From: Prosapia bicincta
Taxonomy: Eukaryota > Arthropoda > Insecta > Hemiptera > Cercopidae
Direction: 5' to 3'
Assembly: GCA_036971475.1 (NCBI GenBank)
Contig: JBAIZL010000007.1
Span: forward strand, 35,960,283 to 36,024,282
Length of the DNA stretch: 64,000 bases
The position numbers and the translations under genes are program-made. The notes under the pieces were generated by a model. It was not told where the DNA came from. It ran no database searches and was given only the letters and a program-made list of their open reading frames with translations. Shown here in pieces: positions 1 through 13,300 of this stretch (within the stretch, counting starts at the first letter, position 1; each line of letters opens with the position of its first letter).

Positions 1-3000
1 CTTCAGATAATGGAAAGGGTTTGGGGAACTCCTCTAACTACTCAGGTAAACATTTCTATAAACGATAACTTAATAGAGCGGTTCCGATTAACTTCAGATA
101 ATGGAAAGGGTTTGGGGAACTCCTCTAACTACTCAGGTAAACATTTCTATAAACGATAACGTAATAGAGCGGTTCCGATTAACTTCAGATAATGGAAAGG
201 GTTTGGGGAACTCCTCTAACTACTCAGGTAAACATTTCTATAAACGATAACGTAATAGAGCGGTTCCGATTAACTTCAGATAATGGAAAGGGTTTGGGGA
301 ACTCCTCCAACTACTCAGGTAAACATTTCTATAAACGATAACTTAATAGAGCGGTTCCGATTAACTTCAGATACTGGAAAAGGTTTGGGAACTCCAACTA
401 CTCAGGTAAACATTTCTTTAAACGATAACTTAATAGAGCGGTTCCGATTAACTTCAGATACTGGAAAGGGTTTGGGGAACTCCTCTAACTACTCAGGTAA
501 ACGTTTCTATAAACGATAACGTAATAGAGCGGTTCCGATTAACTTCAGATAATGGAAAGGGTTTGGGGAACTCCAACTACTCAGGTAAACATTTCTATAA
601 ACGATAACGTAATAGAGCGGTTCCGATTAACTTCAGATAATGGAAAGGGTTTGGGGAACTCCTCTAACTACTCAGGTAAACATTTCTATAAACGATAACG
701 TAATAGAGCGGTTCCGATTAACTTCAGATAATGGAAAGGGTTTGGAGAACTCCTCTAACTACTCAGGTAAACATTTCTATAAACGATAACGTAATAGAGC
801 GGTTCCGATTAACTTCAGATAATGGAAAGGGTTTGTTGAACTCCTCTAACTACTCAGGTAAACATTTCTATAAACGATAACGTAATAGAGCTGTTCCGAT
901 TAACTTCAGATAATGGAAAGGGTTTGGGGAACTCCTCTAACTACTCAGGTAAACATTTCTATAAACGATAACTTAATAGAGCGGTTCCGATTAACTTCAG
1001 ATAATGGAAAGGGTTTGGGGAACTCCTCTAACTACTCAGGTAAACATTTCTATAAACGATAACGTAATAGAGCGGTTCCGATTAACTTCAGATAATGGAA
1101 AGGGTTTGGGGAACTCCTCTAACTACTCAGGTAAACATTTCTATAAACGATAACGTAATAGAGCGGTTCCGATTAACTTCAGATAATGGAAAGGGTTTGG
1201 GGAACTCCTCCAACTACTCAGGTAAACATTTCTATAAACGATAACTTAATAGAGCGGTTCCGATTAACTTCAGATACTGGAAAAGGTTTGGGAACTCCAA
1301 CTACTCAGGTAAACATTTCTTTAAACGATAACTTAATAGAGCGGTTCCGATTAACTTCAGATACTGGAAAGGGTTTGGGGAACTCCTCTAACTACTCAGG
1401 TAAACGTTTCTGTAAACGATAACGTAATAGAGCGGTTCCGATTAACTTCAGATAATGGAAAGGGTTTGGGGAACTCCAACTTCTCAGGTAAACATTTCTA
1501 TAAACGATAACGTAATAGAGCGGTTCCGATTAACTTCAGATAATGGAAAGGGTTTGGGGAACTCCTCTAACTACTCAGGTAAACATTTCTATAAACGATA
1601 ACGTAATAGAGCGGTTCCGATTAACTTCAGATAATGGAAAGGGTTTGGAGAACTCCTCTAACTACTCAGGTAAACATTTCTATAAACGATAACGTAATAG
1701 AGCGGTTCCGATTAACTTCAGATAATGGAAAGGGTTTGTTGAACTCCTCTAACTACTCAGGTAAACATTTCTATAAACGATAACGTAATAGAGCGGTTCC
1801 GATTAACTTCAGATAATGGAAAGGGTTTGGGGAACTCCTCCAACTACTCAGGTAAACATTTCTATAAACGATAACGTAATAGAGCGGTTCCGATTAACTT
1901 CAGATAATGGAAAGGGTTTGGGGAACTCCTCTAACTACTCAGGTAAACATTTCTATAAACGATAACGTTAATAGAGCGGTTCCGATTAACTTCAGATAAT
2001 GGAAAGGGTTTGGGGAACTCCTCTAACTACTCAGGTAAACATTTCTATAAAAGATAACGTAATAGAGCGGTTCCGATTACCTTCAGATAATGGAAAGGGT
2101 TTGGGGAACTCCTCTAACTACTCAGGTAAACATTTCTATAAACGATAACTTAATAGAGCGGTTCCGATTAACTTCAGAGAATGGAAAGGGTTTGGGGAAC
2201 TCCTCTAACTACTCAGGTAAACATTTCTATAAACGATAACTTAATAGAGCGGTTCCGATTAACTTCAGATAATGGAAAGGGTTTGGGGAACTCCTCTAAC
2301 TACTCAGGTAAACATTTCTATAAACGATAACTTAATAGAGCGGTTCCGATTAACTTCATATACTGGAAAGGGTTTGGGGAACTCCTCTAACTACTCAGGT
2401 AAACATTTCTATAAACGATAACGTAATAGAGCTGTTCCGATTAACTTCAGATAATGGAAAGGGTTTGGGGAACTCCAACTACTCAGGTAAACATTTCTAT
2501 AAACGATAACGTAATAGAGCGGTTCCGATTAACTTCAGATAATGGAAAGGGTTTGGGGAACTCCTCTAACTACTCAGGTAAACATTTCTATAAAAGATAA
2601 TGTAATAGAGCTGTTCCGATTAACTTCAGATAATGGAAAGGGTTTGGGGAACTCCTCTAACTACTCAGGTAAACATTTCTATAAACGATAACGTAATAGA
2701 GCGGTTCCGATTAACTTCAGATACTGGAAAGGGTTTGGGGAACTCCTCTAACTACTCAGGTAAACATTTCTATAAACGATAACGTAATAGAGCGGTTCTG
2801 ATTAACTTCAGATAATGGAAAGTGTTTGGGGAACTCCTCTAACTACTCAGGTAAACATTTCTATAAACGATAACTTAATAGAGCGGTTCCGATTAACTTC
2901 AGATAATGGAAAGGGTTTGGGGAACTCCTCTAACTACTCAGGTAAACATTTCTATATACGATAACTTAATAGAGCGGTTCCGATTAACTTCAGATACTGG

Positions 3001-6000
3001 AAAAGGTTTGGGAACTCCAACTACTCAGGTAAACATTTCTATAAACGATAACTTAATAGAGCGGTTCCGATTAACTTCAGATAATGGAAAGGGTTTGGGG
3101 AACTCCTCTAACTACTCAGGTAAACATTTCTATATACGATAACTTAATAGAGCGGTTCCGATTAACTTCAGATACTGGAAAAGGTTTGGGGAACTCCAAC
3201 TACTCAGGTAAACATTTCTATAAACGATAACTTAATAGAGCGGTTCCGATTAACTTCAGATAATGGAAAGGGTTTGGGGAACTCCTCTAACTACTCAGGT
3301 AAACATTTCTATATACGATAACTTAATAGAGCGGTTCCGATTAACTTCAGATACTGGAAAAGGTTTGGGAACTCCAACTACTCAGGTAAACATTTCTATA
3401 AACGATAACTTAATAGAGCGGTTCCGATTAACTTCAGATAATGGAAAGGGTTTGGGGAACTCCTCTAACTATTCAGGTAATCATTTCTATAAACGATAAC
3501 GTAATAGAGCGGTTCCGATTAACTTCAGATAATGGAAAGGGTTTGGGGAACTCCTCTAACTACTCAGGTAAACATTTCTATAAGCGATAACGTAATAGAG
3601 CGGTTCCGATTAACTTCAGATACTGGAAAGGGTTTGGGGAACTCCTCTAACTACTCAGGTAAACATTTCTATAAACGATAACGTAATAGAGCGGTTCCGA
3701 TTAACTTCAGATACTGGAAAGTGTTTGGGGAACTCCTCTAACTACTCAGGTAAACATTTCTATAAACGATAACGTAATACAGCTGTTCTGATTAACTTCA
3801 GATAATGGAAAGGGTTTGGGGAACTCCTCTAACTACTCAGGTAAACATTTCTATAAACGATAACTTACTAGAGCGGTTCCGATTAACTTCAGATAATGGA
3901 AAGGGTTTGGGGAACTCCTCTAACTACTCAGGTAAACATTTCTATAAACGATAACGTTAATAGAGCGGTTCCGATTAACTTCAGAACCTGGAAAAGGTTT
4001 TGGAACTCCAACTACTCAGGTAAACATTTCTATAAACGATAACGTAATAGAGCGGTTCCGATTAACTTCAGATAATGGAAAGGGTTTGGGGAACTCCTCT
4101 AACTACTCGGGTAAACATTTCTATAAACGATAACGTAATAGAGCGGTTCCGATTAACTTCAGATAATGGAAAGGGTTTGGGGAACTCCTCTAACTACTCA
4201 GGTAAACATTTCTATAAACGATAACGTAATAGAGCGGTTCCGATTAACTTCAGATACTGGAAAGTGTTTGGGGAACTCCTCTAACTACTCAGGTAAACAT
4301 TTCTATAAACGATAACTTAATAGAGCGGTTCCGATTAACTTCATATACTGGAAAGGGTTTGGGGAACTCCTCTAACTACTCAGGTAAACATTTCTATAAA
4401 CGATAACGTAATAGAGCTGTTCCGATTAACTTCAGATAATGGAAAGGGTTTGGGGAACTCCAACTACTCAGGTAAACATTTCTATAAACGATAACGTAAT
4501 AGAGCGGTTCCGATTAACTTCAGATAATGGAAAGGGTTTGGGGAACTCCTCTAACTACTCAGGTAAACATTTCTATAAAAGATAATGTAATAGAGCTGTT
4601 CCGATTAACTTCAGATAATGGAAAGGGTTTGGGGAACTCCTCTAACTACTCAGGTAAACATTTCTATAAACGATAACGTAATAGAGCGGTTCCGATTAAC
4701 TTCAGATAATGGAAAGGGTTTGGGGAACTCCAACTACTCAGGTAAACATTTCTATAAAAGATAACGTAATAGAGCTGTTCCGATTAACTTCAGATAATGG
4801 AAAGGGTTTGGGGAACTCCTCTAACTACTCAGGTAAACATTTCTATAAACGATAACGTAATAGAGCGGTTCCGATTAACTTCAGATACTGGAAAGGGTTT
4901 GGGGAACTCCTCTAACTACTCAGGTAAACATTTCTATAAACGATAACTTAATAGAGCGGTTCCGATTAACTTCAGATAATGGAAAGGGTTTGGGGAACTC
5001 CTCTAACTACTCAGGTAAACATTTCTATATACGATAACTTAATAGAGCGGTTCCGATTAACTTCAGATACTGGAAAAGGTTTGGGAACTCCAACTACTCA
5101 GGTAAACATTTCTATAAACGATAACTTAATAGAGCGGTTCCGATTAACTTCAGATAATGGAAAGGGTTTGGGGAACTCCTCTAACTACTCAGGTAAACAT
5201 TTCTATATACGATAACTTAATAGAGCGGTTCCGATTAACTTCAGATACGGGAAAAGTTTTGGGGAACTCCAACTACTCAGGTAAACATTTCTATAAACGA
5301 TAACTTAATAGAGCGGTTCCGATTAACTTCAGATAATGGAAAGGGTTTGGGGAACTCCTCTAACTACTCAGGTAAACATTTCTATATACGATAACTTAAT
5401 AGAGCGGTTCCGATTAACTTCAGATACTGGAAAAGGTTTGGGAACTCCAACTACTCAGGTAAACATTTCTATAAACGATAACTTAATAGAGCGGTTCCGA
5501 TTAACTTCAGATAATGGAAAGGGTTTGGGGAACTCCTCTAACTATTCAGGTAATCATTTCTATAAACGATAACGTAATAGAGCGGCTCCGATTAACTTCA
5601 GATAATGGAAAGGGTTTGGGGAACTCCTCTAACTACTCAGGTAAACATTTCTATAAGCGATAACGTAATAGAGCGGTTCCGATTAACTTCAGATACTGGA
5701 AAGGGTTTGGGGAACTCCTCTAACTACTCAGGTAAACATTTCTATAAACGATAACGTAATAGAGCGGTTCCGATTAACTTCAGATACTGGAAAGTGTTTG
5801 GGGAACTCCTCTAACTACTCAGGTAAACATTTCTATAAACGATAACGTAATAGAGCGGTTCTGATTAACTTCAGATAATGGAAAGGGTTTGGGGAACTCC
5901 TCTAACTACTCAGGTAAACATTTCTATAAACGATAACTTACTAGAGCGGTTCCGATTAACTTCAGATAATGGAAAGGGTTTGGGGAACTCCTCTAACTAC

Positions 6001-9000
6001 TCAGGTAAACATTTCTATAAACGATAACGTTAATAGAGCGGTTCCGATTAACTTCAGAACCTGGAAAAGGTTTTGGAACTCCAACTACTCAGGTAAACAT
6101 TTCTATAAACGATAACGTAATAGAGCGGTTCCGATTAACTTCAGATAATGGAAAGGGTTTGGGGAACTCCTCTAACTACTCGGGTAAACATTTCTATAAA
6201 CGATAACGTAATAGAGCGGTTCCGATTAACTTCAGATAATGGAAAGGGTTTGGGGAACTCCTCTAACTACTCAGGTAAACATTTCTATAAACGATAACGT
6301 AATAGAGCGGTTCCGATTAACTTCAGATACTGGAAAGTGTTTGGGGAACTCCTCTAACTACTCAGGTAAACATTTCTATAAACGATAACTTAATAGAGCG
6401 GTTCCGATTAACTTCAGATAATGGAAAGGGTTTGGGGAACTCCTCTAACTACTCAGGTAAACATTTCTATAAACGATAACGTTAATAGAGCGGTTCCGAT
6501 TAACTTCAGAACCTGGAAAAGGTTTGGGAACTCCAACTACTCAGGTAAACATTTCTATAAACGATAACGTAATAGAGCGGTTCCGATTAACTTCAGATAA
6601 TGGAAAGGGTTTGGGGAACTCCTCTAACTACTCGGGTAAACATTTCTATAAACGATAACGTAATAGAGCGGTTCCGATTAACTTCAGATAATGGAAAGGG
6701 TTTGGGGAACTCCAACTACTCAGGTAAACATTTCTATAAACGATAACGTTAATAGAGCGGTTCCGATTAACTTGAGATACTGGAAAAGGTTTGGGAACTC
6801 CAACTACTCAGGTAAACATTTCTATAAACGATAACGTAATAGAGCGGTTTCGATTAACTTCAGATAATGGAAAGGGTTTGGGGAACTCCAACTACTCAGG
6901 TAAACATTTCTATAAACGATAACGTTAATAGAGCGTTTCCGATTAACTTCAGATAATGGAAAAGGTTTGGGAACTCCAACTACTCAGGTAAACATTTCTA
7001 TAAACGATAACGTTAATAGAGCGGTTCCGATTAACTTCAGATACTGGATAAGGTTTGGGAACTCCAACTACTCAGGTAAACATTTCTATAAACGATAACG
7101 TAATAGAGCGGTTCCGATTAACTTCAGATAATGGAAAGGGTTTGGGGAACTCCAACTACTCAGGTAAACATTTCTATAAACGATAACGTTAATAGAGCGG
7201 TTCCGATTAACTTCAGATACTGGAAAAGGTTTGGGAACTCCAACTACTCAGGTAAACATTTCTATAAACGATAACGTAATAGAGCGGTTCCGATTAACTT
7301 CAGATAATGGAAAGGGTTTGGGGAACTCCTCTAACTACTCAGGTAAACATTTCTATAAACGATAACGTAATAGAGCGGTTCCGATTAACTTCAGATAATG
7401 GAAAGGGTTTGGGGAACTCCTCTAACTACTCAGGTAAACATTTCTATAAACGATAACGTAATAGAGCGGTTCCGATTAACTTCAGATACTGGAAAGGGTT
7501 TGGGGAACTCCTCTAACTACTCAGGTAAACATTTCTATAAACGATAACTTAATAGAGCGGTTCCGATTAACTTCAGATACTGGAAAAGGTTTGGGAACTC
7601 CAACTACTCAGGTAAACATTTTTATAAACGATAACTTAATAGAGCGGTTCCGATTAACTTCAGATACTGGAAAAGGTTTGGGAACTCCAACTACTCAGGT
7701 AAACATTTCTATAAACGATAACGTAATAGAGCGGTTCTGATTAACTTCAGATACTGGAAAAGGTTTGGGAACTCCAACTACTCAGGTAAACATTTCTATA
7801 AACGATAACGTAATAGAGCGGTTCCGATTAACTTCAGATAATGGAAAGGGTTTGGGGAACTCCTCTAACTACTCAGGTAAACATTTCTATAAACGATAAC
7901 GTAATAGAGCGGTTCCGATTAACTTCAGATAATGGAAAGGGTTTGGGGAACTCCTCTAACTACTCAGGTAAACATTTCTATAAACGATAACGTAATAGAG
8001 CGGTTCCGATTAACTTCAGATAATGGAAAGGGTTTGGGGAACTCCTCTAACTACTCAGGTAAACATTTCTATAAGCGATAACGTAATAGAGCTGTTCCGA
8101 TTAACTTCAGATACTGGAAAGGGTTTGGGGAACTCCTCTAACTACTCAGGTAAACATTTCTATAAACGATAACGTTAATAGAGCGGTTCCGATTAACTTC
8201 AGATAATGGAAAGGGTTTGGGGAACTCCAACTACTCAGGTAAACATTTCTATAAACGATAACGTAATAGAGCGGTTCCGATTAACTTCAGATAATGGAAA
8301 GGGTTTGGGGAACTCCTCTAACTACTCAAGTAAACATTTCTATAAACGATAACGTTAATAGAGCGGTTCCGATTAACTTCAGATAATGGAAAAGGTTTGG
8401 GGAACTCATCTAACTACTCAGGTAAACATTTCTATAAACGATAACTTAATAGAGCGGTTCCGATTAACTTCAGATAATGGAAAGGGTTTGGGGAACTCCT
8501 CTAACTACTCAGGTAAACATTTCTATAAACGATAACGTTAATATAGCGGTTCCGATTAACTTCAGATAATGGAAAGGGTTTGGGGAACTCCTCTAACTAC
8601 TCAGGTAAACATTTCTATAAACGATAACTTAATAGAGCGGTTCCGATTACCTTCAGATAATGGAAAGGGTTTGGGGAACTCCTCTAACTACTCAGGTAAA
8701 CATTTCTATAAACGATAACTTAATAGAGCGGTTCCGATTAACTTCAGAGAATGGAAAGGGTTTGGGGAACTCCTCTAACTACTCAGGTAAACATTTCTAT
8801 AAACGATAACGTAATAGAGCTGTTCCGATTAACTTCAGATAATGGAAAGGGTTTGGGGAACTCTTCTAACTACTCAGGTAAACATTTCTATAAACGATAA
8901 CTTAATAGAGCGGTTCCGATTAACTTCAGATAATGGAAAGGGTTTGGGGAACTCCTCTAACTAAGGTAAACATTTCTATAAACGATAACTTAATAGAGCG

Positions 9001-9945
9001 GTTCCGATTACCTTCAGATAATGGAAAGGGTTTGGGGAACTCCTCTAACTACTCAGGTAAACATTTCTATAAACGATAACTTAATAGAGCGGTTCCGATT
9101 AACTTCAGAGAATGGAAAGGGTTTGGGGAACTCCTCTAACTACTCAGGTAAACATTTCTATAAACGATAACGTAATAGAGCTGTTCCGATTAACTTCAGA
9201 TAATGGAAAGGGTTTGGGGAACTCCTCTAACTACTCAGGTAAACATTTCTATAAACGATAACTTAATAGAGCGGTTCCGATTAACTTCAGATAATGGAAA
9301 GGGTTTGGGGAACTCCTCTAACTACTCAGGTAAACATTTCTATAAACGATAACGTAATAGAGCTGTTCCGATTAACTTCAGATAATGGAAAGGGTATGGG
9401 GAACTCCTCTAACTACTCAGGTAATCATTTCTATAAACGATAACGTAATAGAGCTGTTCCGATTAACTTCAGATAATGGAAAGGGTTTGGGGAACTCTAA
9501 CTACTCAGGTAAACATTTCTATAAACGATAACTTAATAGAGCGGTTCCGATTAACTTCAGATAATGGAAAGGGTTTGGGGAACTCCTCTAACTACTCAGG
9601 TAAACATTTCTATAAACGATAACGTAATAGAGCGGTTCCGATTAACTTCAGATAATGGAAAGGGTTTGGGGAACTCCTCTAACTACTCAGGTAAACATTT
9701 CTATAAACGATAACGTAATAGAGCTGTTCCGATTAACTTCAGATAATGGAAAGGGTTTGGGGAACTCCTCTAACTACTCAGGTAAACATTTCTATAAACG
9801 ATAACGTAATAGAGCGGTTCCGATTAACTTCAGATAATGGAAAGGGTTTGGGGAACTCATCTAACTACTCAGGTAAACATTTCTATAAACGATAACGTAA
9901 TAGAGCTGTTCCGATTAACTTTAGATACTGGAGAGGGTTTGGGGG
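1..9945. repeat. 91-bp satellite array with higher-order repeats (about 110 copies)
   Basis: A 91-bp unit recurs from the first base; the CTTCAGATAATGG anchor falls at 1, 92, 183 and 274. Length variants are 87 and 88 bp (loss of 3-4 bases around the CTCCTCTAACTAC segment) and 92 bp (CGTTAATAG instead of CGTAATAG). Higher-order structure is visible. A 10-unit, 903-bp block starting near 283 repeats at 1186, sharing the rare TTTGGAGAAC (743/1646) and TTTGTTGAAC (832/1735) variants. A block of about 22 units from 2354 to about 4330 recurs from 4339 to about 6405 with one extra 88-bp unit inserted. The array ends in a degenerate copy at 9901-9945, and its left end is outside the window. Short open frames of 78 codons inside it arise only where 87-bp units restore frame and are not evidence of a gene. 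Confidence 0.98.
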
Positions 9946-10329
9946 TTTTTATGTACCCCATCAAACAACTATATCTCGTTCAACACACTATATAGTTCAC
10001 CCGCTGTTTAGGAAGGTAGCGTGTACAGCACGGATCTACTTCCTGTAAGGCACAAAGTTTCGTTCTACACCTTGGTGTAACTAGTAGACACCTGCCTATG
10101 ACCCCGAAAAAAGTAGGTCAGCTTCAGATAACGACCATGTCTGTAGGTTACACGAAGGTCATACTTCTGTCCTACAGTCAGTACCAGGAGACTTGTGTTC
10201 CTTCATTGGCCCTGCCGTTATCCAATCTGTATTTGCTTATAGTTCTTCATGAAGTATAGAATATGTTAGAGATAGGAGGTCAAGATGCGTTGCTACACAC
10301 GTGAGCCATGATTAACAGAGAGTTTTATG
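9946..10329. other. Intervening sequence with a diverged relative of the 292-bp repeat
   Basis: No gene is visible. The segment 10059-10081 (TTCGTTCTACAC followed by CTTGGTGTAAC) resembles the 292-bp unit's TTCGTTTTACAAGAGAGTGTAAC-type segment (about 17 of 23 positions). It resembles 39750-39772 more closely (about 19 of 23). A TGTAAGG-type motif precedes it, as in the unit. This suggests an old, diverged copy of the family that later expanded next door. The match is short and was judged by eye. Confidence 0.4.
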
Positions 10330-13300
10330 CCCCCACCTCCTTTGTATATCTATTCTTAACAATCACTCACATCTCGGTTGAGGCCATGTTCCATTTCCCG
10401 TAAGGGACTCTGCCTACGTTGCTATATTTTCCTATATTTCTAGTTCCAGAGGGTGCATTATGTTACCTTCTTACTCCTGCCTTATTTTACTTGTCCTTCC
10501 TCATCCTTCGTTTTACAAGAGAGTGTAACCTCTTTATGCCCCAGAGTAGGACTAGTGCAGGCTCCTGACCATGTACACGTGATGTCATGTCTCCCTGGTG
10601 TCCTGCACCACAGGTTTTATGTCTCCACCTCCATTGTATATCTATTCTTAACAATCACTTACATCTCGGTTGAGGCCATGTTCCATTTCCCGTAAGGGAC
10701 TCTGCCTACGTTGCTATATTTTCCTATATTTCTAGTTCCAGAGGGTGCATTATGTTACCTTCTTACTCCTGCCTTATTTTACTTGTCCTTCCTCATCCTT
10801 CGTTTTACAAGAGAGTGTAACCTCTTTATGCCCCAGAGTAGGACTAGTGCAGGCTCCTGACCATGTACACGTGATGTCATGTCTCCCTGGTGTCCTGCAC
10901 CACAGGTTTTATGTCCCCACCTCCATTGTATATCTATTCTTAACAATCACTTACATCTCGTTTGAGGCCATGTTCCATTTCCCGTAAGGGACTCTGCCTA
11001 CGTTGCTATATTTTCCTATATTTCTAGTTCCAGAGGGTGCATTATGTTACCTTCTTACTCCTGCCTTATTTTACTTGTCCTTCCTCATCCTTCGTTTTAC
11101 AAGAGAGTGTAACCTCTTTATGCCCCAGAGTAGGACTAGTGCAGGCTCCTGACCATGTACACGTGATGTCATGTCTCCCTGGTGTCCTGCACCACAGGTT
11201 TTATGTCCCCACCTCCATTGTATATCTATTCTTAACAATCACTTACATCTCGTTTGAGGCCATGTCCCACTTTCCGTAAGGGACTCTGCCCATGTTGCTA
11301 TATTTCCCTCTATTTCTAGTTCCAGAGGGTACATTGTGTCTTCTTCTTACTCCTGCCTAATTTCACCTGTCCTTCCTCATCCTTCGTTTTACAAGAGAGT
11401 GTAACCTCTTTATGCCCCAGAGTAGGACTAGTGCAGGCTCCTGACCATGTACACGTGATGTCATGTCTCCCTGGTGTCCTGCACCACAGGTTTTATGTCC
11501 CCACCTCCATTGTATATCTATTCTTAACAATCACTTACATCTCGTTTGAGGCCATGTCCCACTTTCCGTAAGGGACTCTGCCTACGTTGCTATATTTCCC
11601 TCTATTTCTAGTTCCAGAGGGTACATTGTGTCTTCTTCTTACTCCTGCCTTATTTTACTTGTCCTTCCTCATCCTTCGTTTTACAAGAGAGTGTAACCTC
11701 TTTATGCCCCAGAGTAGGACTAGTGCAGGCTCCTGACCATGTACACGTGATGTCATGTCTCCCTGGTGTCCTGCACCACAGGTTTTATGTCTCCACCTCC
11801 ATTGTATATCTATTCTTAACAATCACTTACATCTCGGTTGAGGCCATGTTCCATTTCCCGTAAGGGACTCTGCCTACGTTGCTATATTTTCCTATATTTC
11901 TAGTTCCAGAGGGTGCATTATGTTACCTTCTTACTCCTGCCTTATTTTACTTGTCCTTCCTCATCCTTCGTTTTACAAGAGAGTGTAACCTCTTTATGCC
12001 CCAGAGTAGGACTAGTGCAGGCTCCTGACCATGTACACGTGATGTCATGTCTCCCTGGTGTCCTGCACCACAGGTTTTATGTCCCCACCTCCATTGTATA
12101 TCTATTCTTAACAATCACTTACATCTCGGTTGAGGCCATGTTCCATTTCCCGTAAGGGACTCTGCCTACGTTGCTATATTTTCCTATATTTCTAGTTCCA
12201 GAGGGTGCATTATGTTACCTTCTTACTCCTGCCTTATTTTACTTGTCCTTCCTCATCCTTCGTTTTACAAGAGAGTGTAACCTCTTTATGCCCCAGAGTA
12301 GGACTAGTGCAGGCTCCTGACCATGTACACGTGATGTCATGTCTCCCTGGTGTCCTGCACCACAGGTTTTATGTCTCCACCTCCATTGTATATCTATTCT
12401 TAACAATCACTTACATCTCGGTTGAGGCCATGTTCCATTTCCCGTAAGGGACTCTGCCTACGTTGCTATATTTTCCTATATTTCTAGTTCCAGAGGGTGC
12501 ATTATGTTACCTTCTTACTCCTGCCTTATTTTACTTGTCCTTCCTCATCCTTCGTTTTACAAGAGAGTGTAACCTCTTTATGCCCCAGAGTAGGACTAGT
12601 GCAGGCTCCTGACCATGTACACGTGATGTCATGTCTCCCTGGTGTCCTGCACCACAGGTTTTATGTCTCCACCTCCATTGTATATCTATTCTTAACAATC
12701 ACTTACATCTCGTTTGAGGCCATGTCCCACTTTCCGTAAGGGACTCTGCCCATGTTGCTATATTTCCCTCTATTTCTAGTTCCAGAGGGTACATTGTGTC
12801 TTCTTCTTACTCCTGCCTAATTTCACCTGTCCTTCCTCATCCTTCGTTTTACAAGAGAGTGTAACCTCTTTATGCCCCAGAGTAGGACTAGTGCAGGCTC
12901 CTGACCATGTACACGTGATGTCATGTCTCCCTGGTGTCCTGCACCACAGGTTTTATGTCCCCACCTCCATTGTATATCTATTCTTAACAATCACTTACAT
13001 CTCGTTTGAGGCCATGTCCCAATTTCCGTAAGGGACTCTGCCCATGTTGCTATATTTCCCTCTATTTCTAGTTCCAGAGGGTACATTGTGTCTTCTTCTT
13101 ACTCCTTAATTTCACCTGTCCTTCCTCATCCTTCGTTTTACAAGAGAGTGTAACCTCTTTATGCCCCAGAGTAGGACTAGTGCAGGCTCCTGACCATGTA
13201 CACGTGATGTCATGTCTCCCTGGTGTCCTGCACCACAGGTTTTATGTCTCCACCTCCATTGTATATCTATTCTTAACAATCACTTACATCTCGTTTGAGG

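Noticed and set aside
283..12739. Repeated open frames of 78-80 codons in the 91-bp and 292-bp arrays
   Set aside because: They recur only because the unit recurs, are limited to certain unit variants, and show no protein features.
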